Assembly (NCBI RefSeq): GCF_001865995.1
Contig: NZ_MLQQ01000044.1
Location: 30,815-94,814 of the forward strand
DNA length: 64,000 nucleotides
From: Anaerobacillus arseniciselenatis
GTDB taxonomy: Bacteria > Bacillota > Bacilli > Bacillales > Anaerobacillaceae
Direction: 5' to 3'
In this document: piece by piece, positions 15,307 to 24,988 of the stretch
How positions within the stretch are numbered: the first letter of the stretch is position 1
Layout of the letters: each line of letters starts with the position of its first letter
Translations under genes and position numbers: made by a program
Notes under the pieces: model-generated
The model's input: only the letters and a program-made list of their open reading frames with translations
Told to the model about the DNA's origin: nothing
The model's database searches: none

Positions 15307-16170
15307 ATGCTTACAAATCTAATTATGCTAATTATGATCGGGATTGTAATCTTCATTTTTTCTTTTCCGATTATAGGGAAATCTTATCCATTTCAACTTA
15401 CAAAGAAGAAAAAAAAGAAAAAGAATAGTATTCAAGATGCACCTCAGATAGATGGAAATTTTCAAGAATTGATGGGAATTAGAGCTATGTATGGGGATAT
15501 TGTTGAACTTGATACTGAAAAGAAAACAGGTCGTAATTTCTTAGGACTTATTCGAGTAGATGATATTAACTATCTATTAAGAAGTTTAAACGAACAACGA
15601 CAAACTGACCTTGCTTTTGAAACTTTATTAGCTCAACTTAACCTTGGTCCTGGTCGTGAAGTAAATGTAGGTATTCATATCCAGTCTAGACCTATTGATC
15701 TCTCTGAACAATTAAAACCTTATCAAGAAAGTTTTGGAAATCTAAATCCTATCGCTCAACGCTATGCGCAAAGTATGTTTTTTCCTTTTATGGAGTATTG
15801 GCAACAAACGGTTGATGAGTACGGCTATCAATCTTACTTTCGTATCGATTTAAAGTATAGCGAATTATTATTAGAAGATTTAGAAGAAGATCAAATAATT
15901 ATGAAAGTAAGGAATGAGTTTAATCGGGTGGCATCTATTATTCAGCGAAATTATAACTCTATGGGTGGACAAAGTGCCATTTGTAATGAATACCTAATGT
16001 ATGAAGCTTTGTACTTTGCAGTAAATAAACAAACTTCAAGCTTAGAGCGTTTTAAAAATATGATGGCTCAAGAAGGTTTATTATCACCATTTGTAACAGG
16101 GGATGCTAAAAGTAGCGTTTATGTAGATGATATTGAAAGTGAAGAGGGTGAAAAGCGTGAAGTTGTTTAG
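15307..16170 (+). CDS. Membrane-anchored conjugation protein resembling a VirB4 N-terminal region
   Basis: 287 residues. One N-terminal TM segment (about 4-24) and a poly-Lys stretch (about 33-40) anchor a cytoplasmic domain. The text YGDIVELDTEKKTGRNFLGL and NEQRQTDLAFETLLAQL resembles the N-terminal, non-ATPase part of VirB4/TraE proteins. It overlaps the VirB4 gene by 14 bases, so tight coupling and a physical complex with VirB4 are likely. The split of one VirB4-like domain into a separate membrane-anchored protein would be notable. No catalytic motif is present. Confidence 0.55.
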   Translation: MLTNLIMLIMIGIVIFIFSFPIIGKSYPFQLTKKKKKKKNSIQDAPQIDGNFQELMGIRAMYGDIVELDTEKKTGRNFLGLIRVDDINYLLRSLNEQRQTDLAFETLLAQLNLGPGREVNVGIHIQSRPIDLSEQLKPYQESFGNLNPIAQRYAQSMFFPFMEYWQQTVDEYGYQSYFRIDLKYSELLLEDLEEDQIIMKVRNEFNRVASIIQRNYNSMGGQSAICNEYLMYEALYFAVNKQTSSLERFKNMMAQEGLLSPFVTGDAKSSVYVDDIESEEGEKREVV

Positions 16171-18289
16171 ACGAAAGAAAATACAAAAAGTAGATGAAAT
16201 TGAAGAAAAAAATTCAAACAATAAGAGAAAAAATAGAACTAATGAAGATCCTCAACATGAGAGTTATATAGAAAAAATTGCTTTAGAAGGCTTTCATATC
16301 CCTATGGATATTCGTGACAGGGGCTATCAAATTGAACAACGTGCAGGAAAAGAATATCCGTTTCGCTCGTATATCTTAAACTTCGGTAACACAAGTATTT
16401 CTACTGGAGAATTAGATACCTTGTTTCGAGCTGGAGCTTTAAATATAAACTTTCATCTTTCGAAATTGACGAAGAGTCAAGCAGTGAACAAATATAAACG
16501 TGCAGTAACAGACGAAGCAGCTCGTGCGTTACAAATGCAAAAAGCAGGAAATGAGATAGATTTTACTGAAGCGATCAAAGCTAGAGATAAAGCAGATCAT
16601 CTATTACAAGAAATTTCTGATGGATATAATGATGGTTTTTTAGGAACTATGGCTGTAACGTTGTTCGGAGAAGATGACAAAACACTTGATAGTATGGGGA
16701 TTTTAATCCAGGACTCTGTAGAACATAACGAGCATAGTTTAAGACCTCTTTATAACCGACAGAAAGATGGGTGGTTATCTAGTCTACCACTATCACCGAA
16801 TATGTTAGCTTCTACAGTAGATAAAAGATTTTTTGACCGTACCGCTATTGTTGCAACTTCACCATTTTATTCATCAAAAATTCCGTTCAGTGGTGGTGTA
16901 CCTCTAGGAGAAAACCTACATAATCGTAACATGGAGTTTTTAAATGTATTTGCTCCGTATCTAGAAAACTATTCATCTCTTATAGTTGGAACTTCTGGAA
17001 GTGGTAAGTCGTTCTCTAATAAATATATTTCTTCTTCTCAGATTCTTCTTGGCAATCGAATTTTTTCTATTGATCCTGATGGAGAAAACGGGCCAATTTG
17101 TGTCTTAATGGGTGGAAAAGAAGTTGAAATTCGTGAGGGTGGACAAAACACCATCAACCCTTGTGCGTTAACGGAAGAAGAAGTTGAACACACATTACCT
17201 AATGGTCGTCGTGTTTCACAAGTAATTGTTCCAATAGGATCAAAGGTCGGACGATTAGTATCTTTTTATAACAAATTACTAGACGGAATGAACTCTCAAG
17301 AAAAAGAATTAATAAAAAAGGCAATTCTTGATGTAATTAAGGATTGGGGAATTACAGAAGATCCAGAGTCTCTTTATGAAAAAGAGAAAAGACCCGTTAG
17401 ACAGAAAAATGGAGAAATTATTTATAAAAAGCAACGTAAAGTAGAATTTACTCTTTCCGATATATATAAACAACTACTTAAAAATAATACAAGCGGTTAT
17501 AACTTAGATAATTTAACTTTTCAAGAGATGATTGACCTTGATTCGAGAAGGTTACTCAAGGTCCTTCGTGGTTATTTACGAGATCGGCCAGACGGAATTA
17601 TCTTTGATGGTCAAACTCAATTTGGAGGCGAAAAAATTGAGAATTTATTAGACGATATCCCTTGGGTGAACTTTAACATTAAAGCCATTGAAGGCTCAGA
17701 TATTTACGACATTGTATTTTATGTATTAACTGTTCTAGGTTGGGAGTATTTTGTTAAACGGCCTTCATTACGTAAATATCGAAAACGACTTAAAATTGAA
17801 GAAGCTTGGCGTATGAAACATATCGATGGTGCCATGTTGTTTGTTGAAGAATTAGCTCGTCGTTCTCGTAAATATAACGCTGGTGTAGATATAATCACAC
17901 AGGACTTAAAACCTTTTCTAAACGATCCGAATGGACAAGCTGTCGTAAAGCAAGCAACTTCTGCTCTATTTTTACGTATTGGTGCAATGAATAATGATGA
18001 AAAAGAAGAATTGCAATCGATCTTTAACTTATCTGAAGGAGAACTTGAAATTATCTGTAGAAAACCTTCTGAATCTGAAAACGATCAAACGAAAGGTGAA
18101 GGAATTATACGTGTTGGTGGGTCTAGCGCTTACATTAAAGTCAATGTAAGTGATGAAATGCGAGCATTTATTGATACCGACCCTGACTATCTTATCCGAA
18201 ATGGTTTAATGCCTTCAGTTGATGAAATTATTGATGAAAATTCTGAAATGTCTACTGAAGAAAAAGAGGGTGTCTTTGCATGGGGTTAA
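16157..18289 (+). CDS. virB4: VirB4-family T4SS ATPase
   Basis: 710 residues from GTG 16157, chosen for GAAGAGGGTG upstream and overlap with the preceding gene. Walker A GTSGSGKS is at about 278-285. The VirB4 C-terminal signature EEAWRMK, VEELARRSRKYNAGVDIITQ and KQATSALFLRIGAMN is clear. VirB4 powers assembly and substrate transfer of the conjugation channel at the inner face of the membrane. An acidic tail (SEMSTEEKEG) ends the protein. The next gene overlaps by ten bases. This is the most secure marker that the operon is a conjugative type IV secretion system. Confidence 0.95.
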   Translation: MKLFRRKKIQKVDEIEEKNSNNKRKNRTNEDPQHESYIEKIALEGFHIPMDIRDRGYQIEQRAGKEYPFRSYILNFGNTSISTGELDTLFRAGALNINFHLSKLTKSQAVNKYKRAVTDEAARALQMQKAGNEIDFTEAIKARDKADHLLQEISDGYNDGFLGTMAVTLFGEDDKTLDSMGILIQDSVEHNEHSLRPLYNRQKDGWLSSLPLSPNMLASTVDKRFFDRTAIVATSPFYSSKIPFSGGVPLGENLHNRNMEFLNVFAPYLENYSSLIVGTSGSGKSFSNKYISSSQILLGNRIFSIDPDGENGPICVLMGGKEVEIREGGQNTINPCALTEEEVEHTLPNGRRVSQVIVPIGSKVGRLVSFYNKLLDGMNSQEKELIKKAILDVIKDWGITEDPESLYEKEKRPVRQKNGEIIYKKQRKVEFTLSDIYKQLLKNNTSGYNLDNLTFQEMIDLDSRRLLKVLRGYLRDRPDGIIFDGQTQFGGEKIENLLDDIPWVNFNIKAIEGSDIYDIVFYVLTVLGWEYFVKRPSLRKYRKRLKIEEAWRMKHIDGAMLFVEELARRSRKYNAGVDIITQDLKPFLNDPNGQAVVKQATSALFLRIGAMNNDEKEELQSIFNLSEGELEIICRKPSESENDQTKGEGIIRVGGSSAYIKVNVSDEMRAFIDTDPDYLIRNGLMPSVDEIIDENSEMSTEEKEGVFAWG

Positions 18290-20307
18290 GGACGCTTAAG
18301 GAAATAAGTGATCGTAAAATACAAGTTTATACCTTATTCTTTTTCGTGTTGTTTTTGACTATTCCAACACCTGTTTATGCTTCCGGCGAAAAATGGTATA
18401 TGAAACCGTTTGAATGGATGGTTGCAATGTTCTTTGAATATATACTCAGTCCATTTTTAGGCATTCACGAACCTGCTTATTATATTTTTTATCAAGGTGA
18501 TGGACTTATTTGGGGATTATATACACAAGAACAGTTTGCCCATGCTATTCAAACTGGATTTCACATGATGCTTTTTATCGTTAGTTTTATGCTCGTAACA
18601 TCTATCATGAAAATTGGTGTTCAAAATGTCTATGGACGATTTTCTGCAAGCATGAAAGTGGATTTAATGGACAATGGATTAAAAATTCTCATAGCAATAG
18701 TATTGCTTTTCCAATTCTTCCCGATAATGAACATTTTTTTTACAATTAACATGTACGGTGTAAGTTTGTTTGAATCAGGAATTTCAGAACCTACAAGTCT
18801 AACTGACTTAGGTGCCGATATACTAACTTCAGCTGATGGTACAAAAAGTCCAGGTGACGAAATCACGTTCACCGACTTAGATAACTCTAGTAATAATCCA
18901 ATTAAAAACGCTATTGTTTCGTTTTTCTCCTTGGGAGTATCTATTTGGTTTAAAGCCTATTACATTCAACGAATATTTATAATAAGCGCTTTAATCATAT
19001 TAGCTCCTTTATGGATATCAGCTATGTTTTTTCCTAAACTCGAAAGAACTACAAGTACAGCGTTCAGAGAGCTTTGGGCGCAAATCATGGCGCAAGTAAT
19101 ACACGCTGCTACATTTTTCTTGTACTTTTGGCTATTCGATGGTTCGGAAGATTGGTTTACATATATCATTGCGTTAGCGTTGTTTATTCCTGTTTCTGAA
19201 TCGATCCGTTTTGCAATGGGGGCAACAAGTGAAAACGCAGGTCGCCTTGCCATGGTCGGAACATTAGCTGGGGCTGGTTCATTACTTCATATGGGGAAAG
19301 CTGCAAACGATATTCGCCAAGGTAGTATGAACTCGTTTGCGGAAAGAAAAGGAGTTTATGACGGACCAAGAGGGACTTCTAATGGTCCTAATGGTGGCGG
19401 AGGCGGTGGAATGTCTCCAACTTCAGAAAGTAATGGTCGCCAATATGGTGGTACAGGACACTTGAATGCTTCACCTAATAAATTTACTCGTAATATGAGA
19501 AGTTTTGGTCATGTAGCATCTGGAGTAGGATCTGCTATGTTGCGAACTGGTGGTTATGCAGCAGGAATGGGAATTAATCCAATTGCTGGTCATTTTGCCG
19601 CGGAAGGTGGATCTGAAGTTGGAAAAAATGCAGGTTACGGATCGGGTGTTCTCTCATATGCTGGAGCTAAAGGTATTCAAGGAAAAGCCAGAAATGCACA
19701 ACAAGGATTTAATCAAAATTATCAATCTTCTATGGATCAAGGTCGTAATCGAGTTCAAGCGACTTTATCTGGGATTGGTGGAGGATTAAAAGAAGGAACA
19801 GTGTCATCTGACTTTAAGAACAATCCTAATAGAAGAAATGAGGTACTCCAAAAAACTGGTGGCGCCGTTGGTGAATCGATGTATGGCAGAGGTATAGGCT
19901 ACCACATGGGTTCTGAAACAGCTACTAAATACGCCGGAAAAGGTGTAGAAGATATTGATTTAGCTCGTTTAAATGTTAAAAAAACCTACGCTGTAGTTAC
20001 ATCAAATAAAGGTAGTTATTTAGCCGAAAAAGGTGAAAATAACCAATTAGTACCTAGAACGAACATGAGGTCAGGAGATCCATCCTTACCTAATGATCAA
20101 ATGATAATTCAAGAGTATAAAATAGAATCTAATAAAGATGGAATTAGAAGTTTCAAACCATCTACATCACAATATTCTATAAATCAGGTACCAGCGAATA
20201 ACGGAAGTGGTGCAAACCAATGGAAAAAAGCACCTGTTGAGCAACAAGCAAATCAACCAAATATTCAAGAATTTTTGAATAAAAACTCCCCACCAAACAA
20301 GGTATAA
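18280..20307 (+). CDS. VirB6/TrbL-like polytopic channel protein
   Basis: 675 residues. A signal-like N-terminus is followed by several hydrophobic segments (about 90-110, 125-155, 215-250, 265-310), then a long Gly/Asn/Ser-rich, low-complexity cytoplasmic or external tail (about 345-675). This is the layout of VirB6/TrbL proteins that line the T4SS channel. Start ATG 18280 lies within the end of virB4, with GAGGGTG upstream. The tail, with repeated GGGG and NxNG runs, is unusually long and may carry assembly contacts. Confidence 0.75.
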   Translation: MGLRTLKEISDRKIQVYTLFFFVLFLTIPTPVYASGEKWYMKPFEWMVAMFFEYILSPFLGIHEPAYYIFYQGDGLIWGLYTQEQFAHAIQTGFHMMLFIVSFMLVTSIMKIGVQNVYGRFSASMKVDLMDNGLKILIAIVLLFQFFPIMNIFFTINMYGVSLFESGISEPTSLTDLGADILTSADGTKSPGDEITFTDLDNSSNNPIKNAIVSFFSLGVSIWFKAYYIQRIFIISALIILAPLWISAMFFPKLERTTSTAFRELWAQIMAQVIHAATFFLYFWLFDGSEDWFTYIIALALFIPVSESIRFAMGATSENAGRLAMVGTLAGAGSLLHMGKAANDIRQGSMNSFAERKGVYDGPRGTSNGPNGGGGGGMSPTSESNGRQYGGTGHLNASPNKFTRNMRSFGHVASGVGSAMLRTGGYAAGMGINPIAGHFAAEGGSEVGKNAGYGSGVLSYAGAKGIQGKARNAQQGFNQNYQSSMDQGRNRVQATLSGIGGGLKEGTVSSDFKNNPNRRNEVLQKTGGAVGESMYGRGIGYHMGSETATKYAGKGVEDIDLARLNVKKTYAVVTSNKGSYLAEKGENNQLVPRTNMRSGDPSLPNDQMIIQEYKIESNKDGIRSFKPSTSQYSINQVPANNGSGANQWKKAPVEQQANQPNIQEFLNKNSPPNKV

Positions 20308-20318
20308 GGGAGGAATAA

Positions 20319-22121
20319 ATGATGAATATTCAACAAGGGATAGATTATGGTAAGCAACAAGTCAAAAAATATATAAAGAAAAAAATAACAAAAGCCATTA
20401 TACTTGCTTTAAAGAAAATACTTTTAAAATTAGTATTTTTAATTATAAAAGCATTCTTAGCAGCAATGGCCGCTTTAACCACTGTACTTGGATTACCTAC
20501 AGTTATTATCCTAGCCATTCTAATTATCATTGGAGGAGCAATGTTCCTACTTGCTCCAACTTTGGGGTTAATCGACGATGACTCACCTATCAGTCAACAA
20601 GAAGTACGTTCAGAATTGGAAACACTTATCTTTAACTCAAGCGATGAAACCAATTATAGACCACCTATTGAACTAGTAAGCTCGATAGATATGATGAGAA
20701 TTATTCAAGAAGATTTAAACCCTTGGGATGTCAATTTTTCCCCCATTGTAGAAACGCTATCACCTGACTTAACGTATCAAGACTTTGAAGATACTTATGA
20801 GGTGAAAATTGTTACTACAACTACTAAAGAAGTAACAAAAACAGCGCCTAAAGAATTGACTTACGAAGCGTTAGAAGAAGTTGGAAAGGAAATTAAAGTC
20901 ATTTGTTCGTCAGATGAATTTAATAGTTTACCTTTCGAGTTAGTTCTTAACATTTGTTATCAAGAAGTCCCGGTTTATGACTATGTAACAAAGACAAAAA
21001 CCGTTTTAGTTCCTATTGTAGAAGTAGAATCAGATATAGACACCAGCGTAAAACTAGAAAGTAAGAAAGTAACATTCTTAAAAAATGCACATTCCTGGAA
21101 TCGTTATGAAACCTATTATTATAAAGAGGTTGATCTAAACAATTCTTTTAAGTTAGTTGATGTAATAGAAGAAGGAAACAAGAAAGTTGAAGTGTATAAA
21201 AGAAAAACAAAAGAATGGATTTTTGATGCAAAAGATTTTGAACATGATTATACCAAATTTGATGAAGTACTTATAAACTTAGAATTAGAGAATTCATCGA
21301 TTATGCTACTAGTCGAGGCTCTTAAAGAAAACAATATCCCACTAGATGGGTATAAAGGGCATTTTTTTGATATTTTCTTAAACGGTGGTATGAGGATGAT
21401 GATTACACAGAAGTATATGGAGATATATAAAAAAGCAGAAGAAACTCATAACATTCCATGGTATTTTATAGCAGCAGCACACTATGTTGAAACTAAATTT
21501 TTCACCCTATCCGATGAAAAAAGTAATTTAAATGTTTTAGAAATTGAAATATTTTTAATTGCTCAACTCCTAAGTGAAAATGATTTTGAAAATAATAACA
21601 AGGAAGCGTTAAGAAAAATCAATCCTACTGAAAACTATGTAGCTGACGTTATCCACTTTGCTGCTCTTTTTAAAACCTCGCAAGGAGCACTACCTCCTAT
21701 TGCGGAAGGAATTTTTACTAGACCGGCTATTGGCCCACTTACATCTGACTACGGGCATCGTTGGGGAAAAATCCATCATGGAGTAGATATAGGAAAGAGC
21801 TCGGAAGTTGTTCCTATTGTTGCAAGTGCAGATGGCATTGTAAGTCGATCTTACTTTTCATCAAGTTATGGTGAGACTATATTCATTAAACATAATATAA
21901 ATGGGGAGGTTTGGGAGACAGTTTATGCACACATGGCTAGTGGTTCTAGACGTGTCCAAGTTCACGATCATGTATCAAAAGGACAAGTCATCGGTCTGAT
22001 GGGCAACACCGGGAGAAGTAAAGGAGCACATCTTCATTTCGAAATTCACAATAATGGTGGTTGGAATTCGAATAAAACGAACTCCATATCTCCTACTAAA
22101 AGCGGATTAATTGAATGGTAA
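20319..22121 (+). CDS. T4SS cell-wall hydrolase: lytic-like plus M23 endopeptidase domains
   Basis: 600 residues. Hydrophobic segments at about 35-80 anchor the N-terminus. A middle stalk (about 90-320) is followed by a helical region (about 355-450; YKKAEETHNIPWYFIAAAHY, with E391) that resembles a lysozyme-like or lytic transglycosylase domain. The C-terminus is an M23/LytM metallopeptidase (about 470-580): H487 and D490 in HHGVDIG, H538 in YAHMA, and HLH at 571-573. Such two-domain hydrolases open the peptidoglycan for conjugation in Gram-positive bacteria. Start behind GGGAGGAATAA. Both zinc motifs are intact, so it is probably active. Confidence 0.88.
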   Translation: MMNIQQGIDYGKQQVKKYIKKKITKAIILALKKILLKLVFLIIKAFLAAMAALTTVLGLPTVIILAILIIIGGAMFLLAPTLGLIDDDSPISQQEVRSELETLIFNSSDETNYRPPIELVSSIDMMRIIQEDLNPWDVNFSPIVETLSPDLTYQDFEDTYEVKIVTTTTKEVTKTAPKELTYEALEEVGKEIKVICSSDEFNSLPFELVLNICYQEVPVYDYVTKTKTVLVPIVEVESDIDTSVKLESKKVTFLKNAHSWNRYETYYYKEVDLNNSFKLVDVIEEGNKKVEVYKRKTKEWIFDAKDFEHDYTKFDEVLINLELENSSIMLLVEALKENNIPLDGYKGHFFDIFLNGGMRMMITQKYMEIYKKAEETHNIPWYFIAAAHYVETKFFTLSDEKSNLNVLEIEIFLIAQLLSENDFENNNKEALRKINPTENYVADVIHFAALFKTSQGALPPIAEGIFTRPAIGPLTSDYGHRWGKIHHGVDIGKSSEVVPIVASADGIVSRSYFSSSYGETIFIKHNINGEVWETVYAHMASGSRRVQVHDHVSKGQVIGLMGNTGRSKGAHLHFEIHNNGGWNSNKTNSISPTKSGLIEW

Positions 22122-22162
22122 TTTAGCCCGTGTCTACGTGCTTCCTTTTCTAAGGAGGATCA

Positions 22163-22795
22163 TTGAAATTGAATAAATTATTAGTGACTTCGATTGTTTA
22201 TTCAATATTTATAATTGGTGGCTTGTTATTATTCATTAATTTAAGCCATGAAGATAATGTAAATATTGACCAAGGTAAAGAAATTATAAAAAAATTAGAA
22301 ACTTCCCTATCACAAAATGATCATTCTGAAGAAGATGATGATGCAGGTTACCACTATAACGAAGAGTTTTTAAAGGTTTTTCAAAATATAGACCAAACAC
22401 TTAATTTCTTCATAGCGGTTTTAATAGAAGAGAATGAAGAATTATTTACTTCTTTTTTTATTCCACAAAGATACTCTGATGATTTATGGGCTTATTCAGA
22501 AGATCCGTACTTTGACAATGCAAATTATAAAATAATGAGAGAAGTGAATAGGAATGGAACTTTAATGTCGGCAAGGTACGATTACAATATAAAGGATGGA
22601 TATAAGAGTACGCGGAAAGATACTGACGTCAAACTTATTTTTGTTTATGAGGATGGAATAGAAGTAGAACTTTCAATCGATCTAGTCATGATCGGAACAG
22701 AACATAATATTAAAGACAATATTTATTTTATTGAAAATAGTGTGTTAGAACTGATTGAAGAAATCAAACGTCAAACAAAACGAAAAGAAAGCTAG
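22163..22795 (+). CDS. Single-pass T4SS accessory protein, possibly VirB8/TcpC-like
   Basis: 210 residues, TTG start behind AAGGAGGATCA. One N-terminal TM helix (about 6-27) carries a 180-residue external domain with acidic linker (EEDDDAGY) and alternating helices and strands (NGTLMSARYDYNIKDG, KDTDVKLIFVYEDG). The topology and last position in the T4SS operon fit a VirB8/TcpC-type NTF2-like protein, but no diagnostic motif is visible. A terminator at 22786 follows directly. Confidence 0.55.
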   Translation: MKLNKLLVTSIVYSIFIIGGLLLFINLSHEDNVNIDQGKEIIKKLETSLSQNDHSEEDDDAGYHYNEEFLKVFQNIDQTLNFFIAVLIEENEELFTSFFIPQRYSDDLWAYSEDPYFDNANYKIMREVNRNGTLMSARYDYNIKDGYKSTRKDTDVKLIFVYEDGIEVELSIDLVMIGTEHNIKDNIYFIENSVLELIEEIKRQTKRKES

Positions 22796-22828
22796 AAATA
22801 GAACGCCTTCTAAATCTAGCTTTCTCTT
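22786..22828 (+). terminator. Terminator at the end of the T4SS operon
   Basis: AGAAAGCTAGA (22786-22796) pairs perfectly with TCTAGCTTTCT (22815-22825). Confidence 0.65.
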
Positions 22829-22872
22829 ACACACTTAGGAGGAATGAATATGACGATTCATTCCTCGTTTTT
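22829..22872 (+). terminator. Terminator built from a copy of the shared start region
   Basis: The motif TTACACACTTAGGAGGAAT occurs here with an ATG at 22850 and a 15-codon frame. However GAGGAATGAAT (22839-22849) pairs perfectly with ATTCATTCCTC (22856-22866) and T residues follow, so the ribosome-binding site and start lie inside a terminator hairpin. It is either a decayed gene start or a second terminator. Confidence 0.5.
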
Positions 22873-22972
22873 AGTTTATCAGTTTTATAATGTATAAGCA
22901 ATATAGATAGGTTTTTTTGGACGTTATGAAATTGATTTATAACAATAATTTATTTTCATGGAGGGAAAGTTA

Positions 22973-23529
22973 ATGGAATTAGAAAATACACTAATTAATG
23001 AAATTTGGGATAGAGGCTTTCAAGTATAGTTAATGGCTGCTATTATATTTTGCTTAATAACTTTTTCATTTTATTTTTTCTTTAAAAAATTATTTCATTT
23101 AAGAGATTTGCTAGTATAGTTTACATGTCATTTTATTTTGGGCTATTTGTAACATCAACCGTTATAGTAAGTAGTTACTCCGAAAATTCAACTGTAATTG
23201 CTTATTCATCAGTCCTTATTGGTATATCCTTAACCTTACTAATTTCAGCGTCCCAAAGTTTTGAAAACGATATTACAATCGATAACCTCTCAAAAACTAT
23301 ATCAGAAAATATATTAAGAACTCTTTACAGTAACTCTAGCCCTGAATTAGTTAGAAAACAGTTTACGGAAAAGGCAGCTCTTAAAGTTAGTTCTAAAGTT
23401 AATTCCAACTCAATTAAAACGGCCATCGCAAAAGGAATTGTTAAAAACATTGATATTGATAAGTTGAGAAAAGAAATCGCAAAAGAAATCGTAAAAGAAA
23501 AAACAAGTATAGATCATCATAATTTATAA
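22973..23529 (+). pseudogene. Membrane protein gene broken by an amber codon and a frameshift
   Basis: ATG 22973 behind ATGGAGGGAAAG starts 18 codons ending at TAG 23027. The same frame continues through a clear hydrophobic helix (MAAIIFCLITFSFYFFFKK). At the A6 run 23084-23089 the coding sense shifts to the frame that continues without a ribosome-binding site as the 134-aa stretch beginning at 23125 (SFYFGLFVTSTVIVSSYS, then a second TM and a charged helical tail rich in KEIAKEIVKEK). Read together this is one protein of about 185 residues with two or three TM segments. The alternative is three separate small genes, but the 23125 start lacks a Shine-Dalgarno. Confidence 0.5.
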
Positions 23530-23565
23530 GCATCCTAGCTAATTAACTGATTTATCGGGTACTAA

Positions 23566-23608
23566 AAAAGAAGGTTGCAACTTAATTGTGATGATTGCGA
23601 TCTTCTTC
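23566..23608 (-). terminator. Terminator of the leftward MerR-like gene
   Basis: Read leftward, AAGAAGATCGCAA pairs with TTGCAACCTTCTT and runs into TTTTTT. Confidence 0.55.
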
Positions 23609-23645
23609 CCTTCATTATTTATTGAACCTATTAATATTCCATAAA

Positions 23646-24728
23646 TCAGTTATCTTTGTTCGTTTTCTTTAGTAAACTTTCTATCCTTTTATCGATAAAC
23701 TCGCTTTTATTTCCTGTTAGCTTTTTTATCAAACCTTGATTCTCCCACTCTTCTTCTGCTTGCTGCCTCGCTCTAATCATTTCTGTAAGACTATTAATCT
23801 TTTTTTCGCTCTCTAATATTCTTTCTCTCTCTTTTTCCTTATCTTCAAGGTTTTCAACTAAAGAAGAAGAATGCTCTTCTGCTTTTCCTATAATCTCTTT
23901 TAATTCATTGTTTTCATGAACTAACTCTTCTATAGCTTTACTCTGCTCTTTAAGTTTCTGCGAGATCGAACTTTGATCTTCTTCAAACTTTTCAACTAAA
24001 GAATACGAATGTATTTCTGTTTTTCCTACACGCTCTTTTAATTCATTGTTTTCATAAACTAACTTTTCTATAACTTCACTCTGCTCTTCAATCTTCTGTG
24101 AAATAGAACTTTGATCTTCGAGTAAAAGTGTTTCAGAAGTTAGTAAAGACTTAAGTGGTTTTTTTAAGCTCGGATTACCATCTTCACCTTTTTCGACTAA
24201 TAACCCCCATAAAACTTCATTCATTGCTTCAAATTTCTCTAATTTCTCTTTCATTTGCTCCAGGTTAATATCTCCATAATTAGATGGAGTATTATTTGGT
24301 ACAGTAGTTGGTTTTCCTGTAATCCCCACTTCTGCTCGTAAACCATTTAACCTAAATTCGTCTTTAAGTAAAAAGACCATTTTAATCTTAATTAGAGAAA
24401 GGTAATTTAATCGAATATATTTATTTGATGGTGCATCATCTGGGATAATGTACTCCTTTAAATTATCAATATAATAAGTAATAGAACTTGGCGGAATGCG
24501 CTTCTCTCCACCAATTACCCTACCTGCTTCCGCTACACTATACCATCTGTGCAAATCCTGTTCCAAAGCATTTATAAAGTCAGGATGATATAACTCTTTT
24601 TTTAATTGATCTCGTTCCATAATTAGATTAAATAGATTATCATACTTTAACTCTTCTTGTATCCTTATAAGTAAATCAGACTCATTAGGTAAAATCTTAA
24701 TCTCATTCGACAAACGAATCTCCTCCAA
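23646..24728 (-). CDS. MerR-like DNA-binding protein with long coiled coil
   Basis: 360 residues. Residues about 62-125 (YSVAEAGRVI, PPSSITYYIDNLKEYIIPDD) form a MerR-like winged helix, a plan common among Bacillus plasmid proteins that also carry a coiled-coil tail. Residues about 160-330 are coiled coil and contain a tandem duplication of about 46 residues: EDQSSISQK...ENNELKE...HS.SLVE occurs twice. The C-terminus is basic. It may bind the inverted repeats CGTTATACTT/AAGTATAACG that lie 220-260 bases upstream of its start. Likely roles are replication control, partition support or autoregulation. GGAGGAGAT-like sequence lies just before the ATG. Confidence 0.65.
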   Translation of the reverse strand: MEEIRLSNEIKILPNESDLLIRIQEELKYDNLFNLIMERDQLKKELYHPDFINALEQDLHRWYSVAEAGRVIGGEKRIPPSSITYYIDNLKEYIIPDDAPSNKYIRLNYLSLIKIKMVFLLKDEFRLNGLRAEVGITGKPTTVPNNTPSNYGDINLEQMKEKLEKFEAMNEVLWGLLVEKGEDGNPSLKKPLKSLLTSETLLLEDQSSISQKIEEQSEVIEKLVYENNELKERVGKTEIHSYSLVEKFEEDQSSISQKLKEQSKAIEELVHENNELKEIIGKAEEHSSSLVENLEDKEKERERILESEKKINSLTEMIRARQQAEEEWENQGLIKKLTGNKSEFIDKRIESLLKKTNKDN

Positions 24729-24945
24729 TCTATACCAATTTCAACAAAACGAAACCAAACGATTTTATCCGTTGAAAATCACTCACATTTGTGATCTTCT
24801 AAACAAAATAATAACAAATTCCACCTAAAAAATATACCTTTTACGAAAATGAACGAATTTTTTTACCTAACTACATTTAACGAAAATCAACTAAGTTTAA
24901 CTATGTCTAGTATTAAGTTCCTTCATTTATAACGAAATCGTCTAT

Positions 24946-24988
24946 CGTTATACTTAGTTAAAACTCGTTTAACCAACGAAGTATAACG
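24946..24988. repeat. Inverted repeats of a CGTTATACTWCG-type site
   Basis: CGTTATACTT (24946-24955) and AAGTATAACG (24979-24988) are perfect inverted arms in the gap 24729-25211, which otherwise holds only A/T-rich sequence with more TCGTTAAAA words (24997-25037). Related 12-mers occur at 27653 (CGTTAAACTACG), 27828 (CGTTATACTACG) and 61707 (same). A dispersed protein-binding site is likely. Confidence 0.5.

Noticed and set aside
22850..22897. 15-codon gene after the shared start region
   Set aside because: The start lies inside a perfect terminator stem and the product is too short with no pattern; listed only as a terminator.
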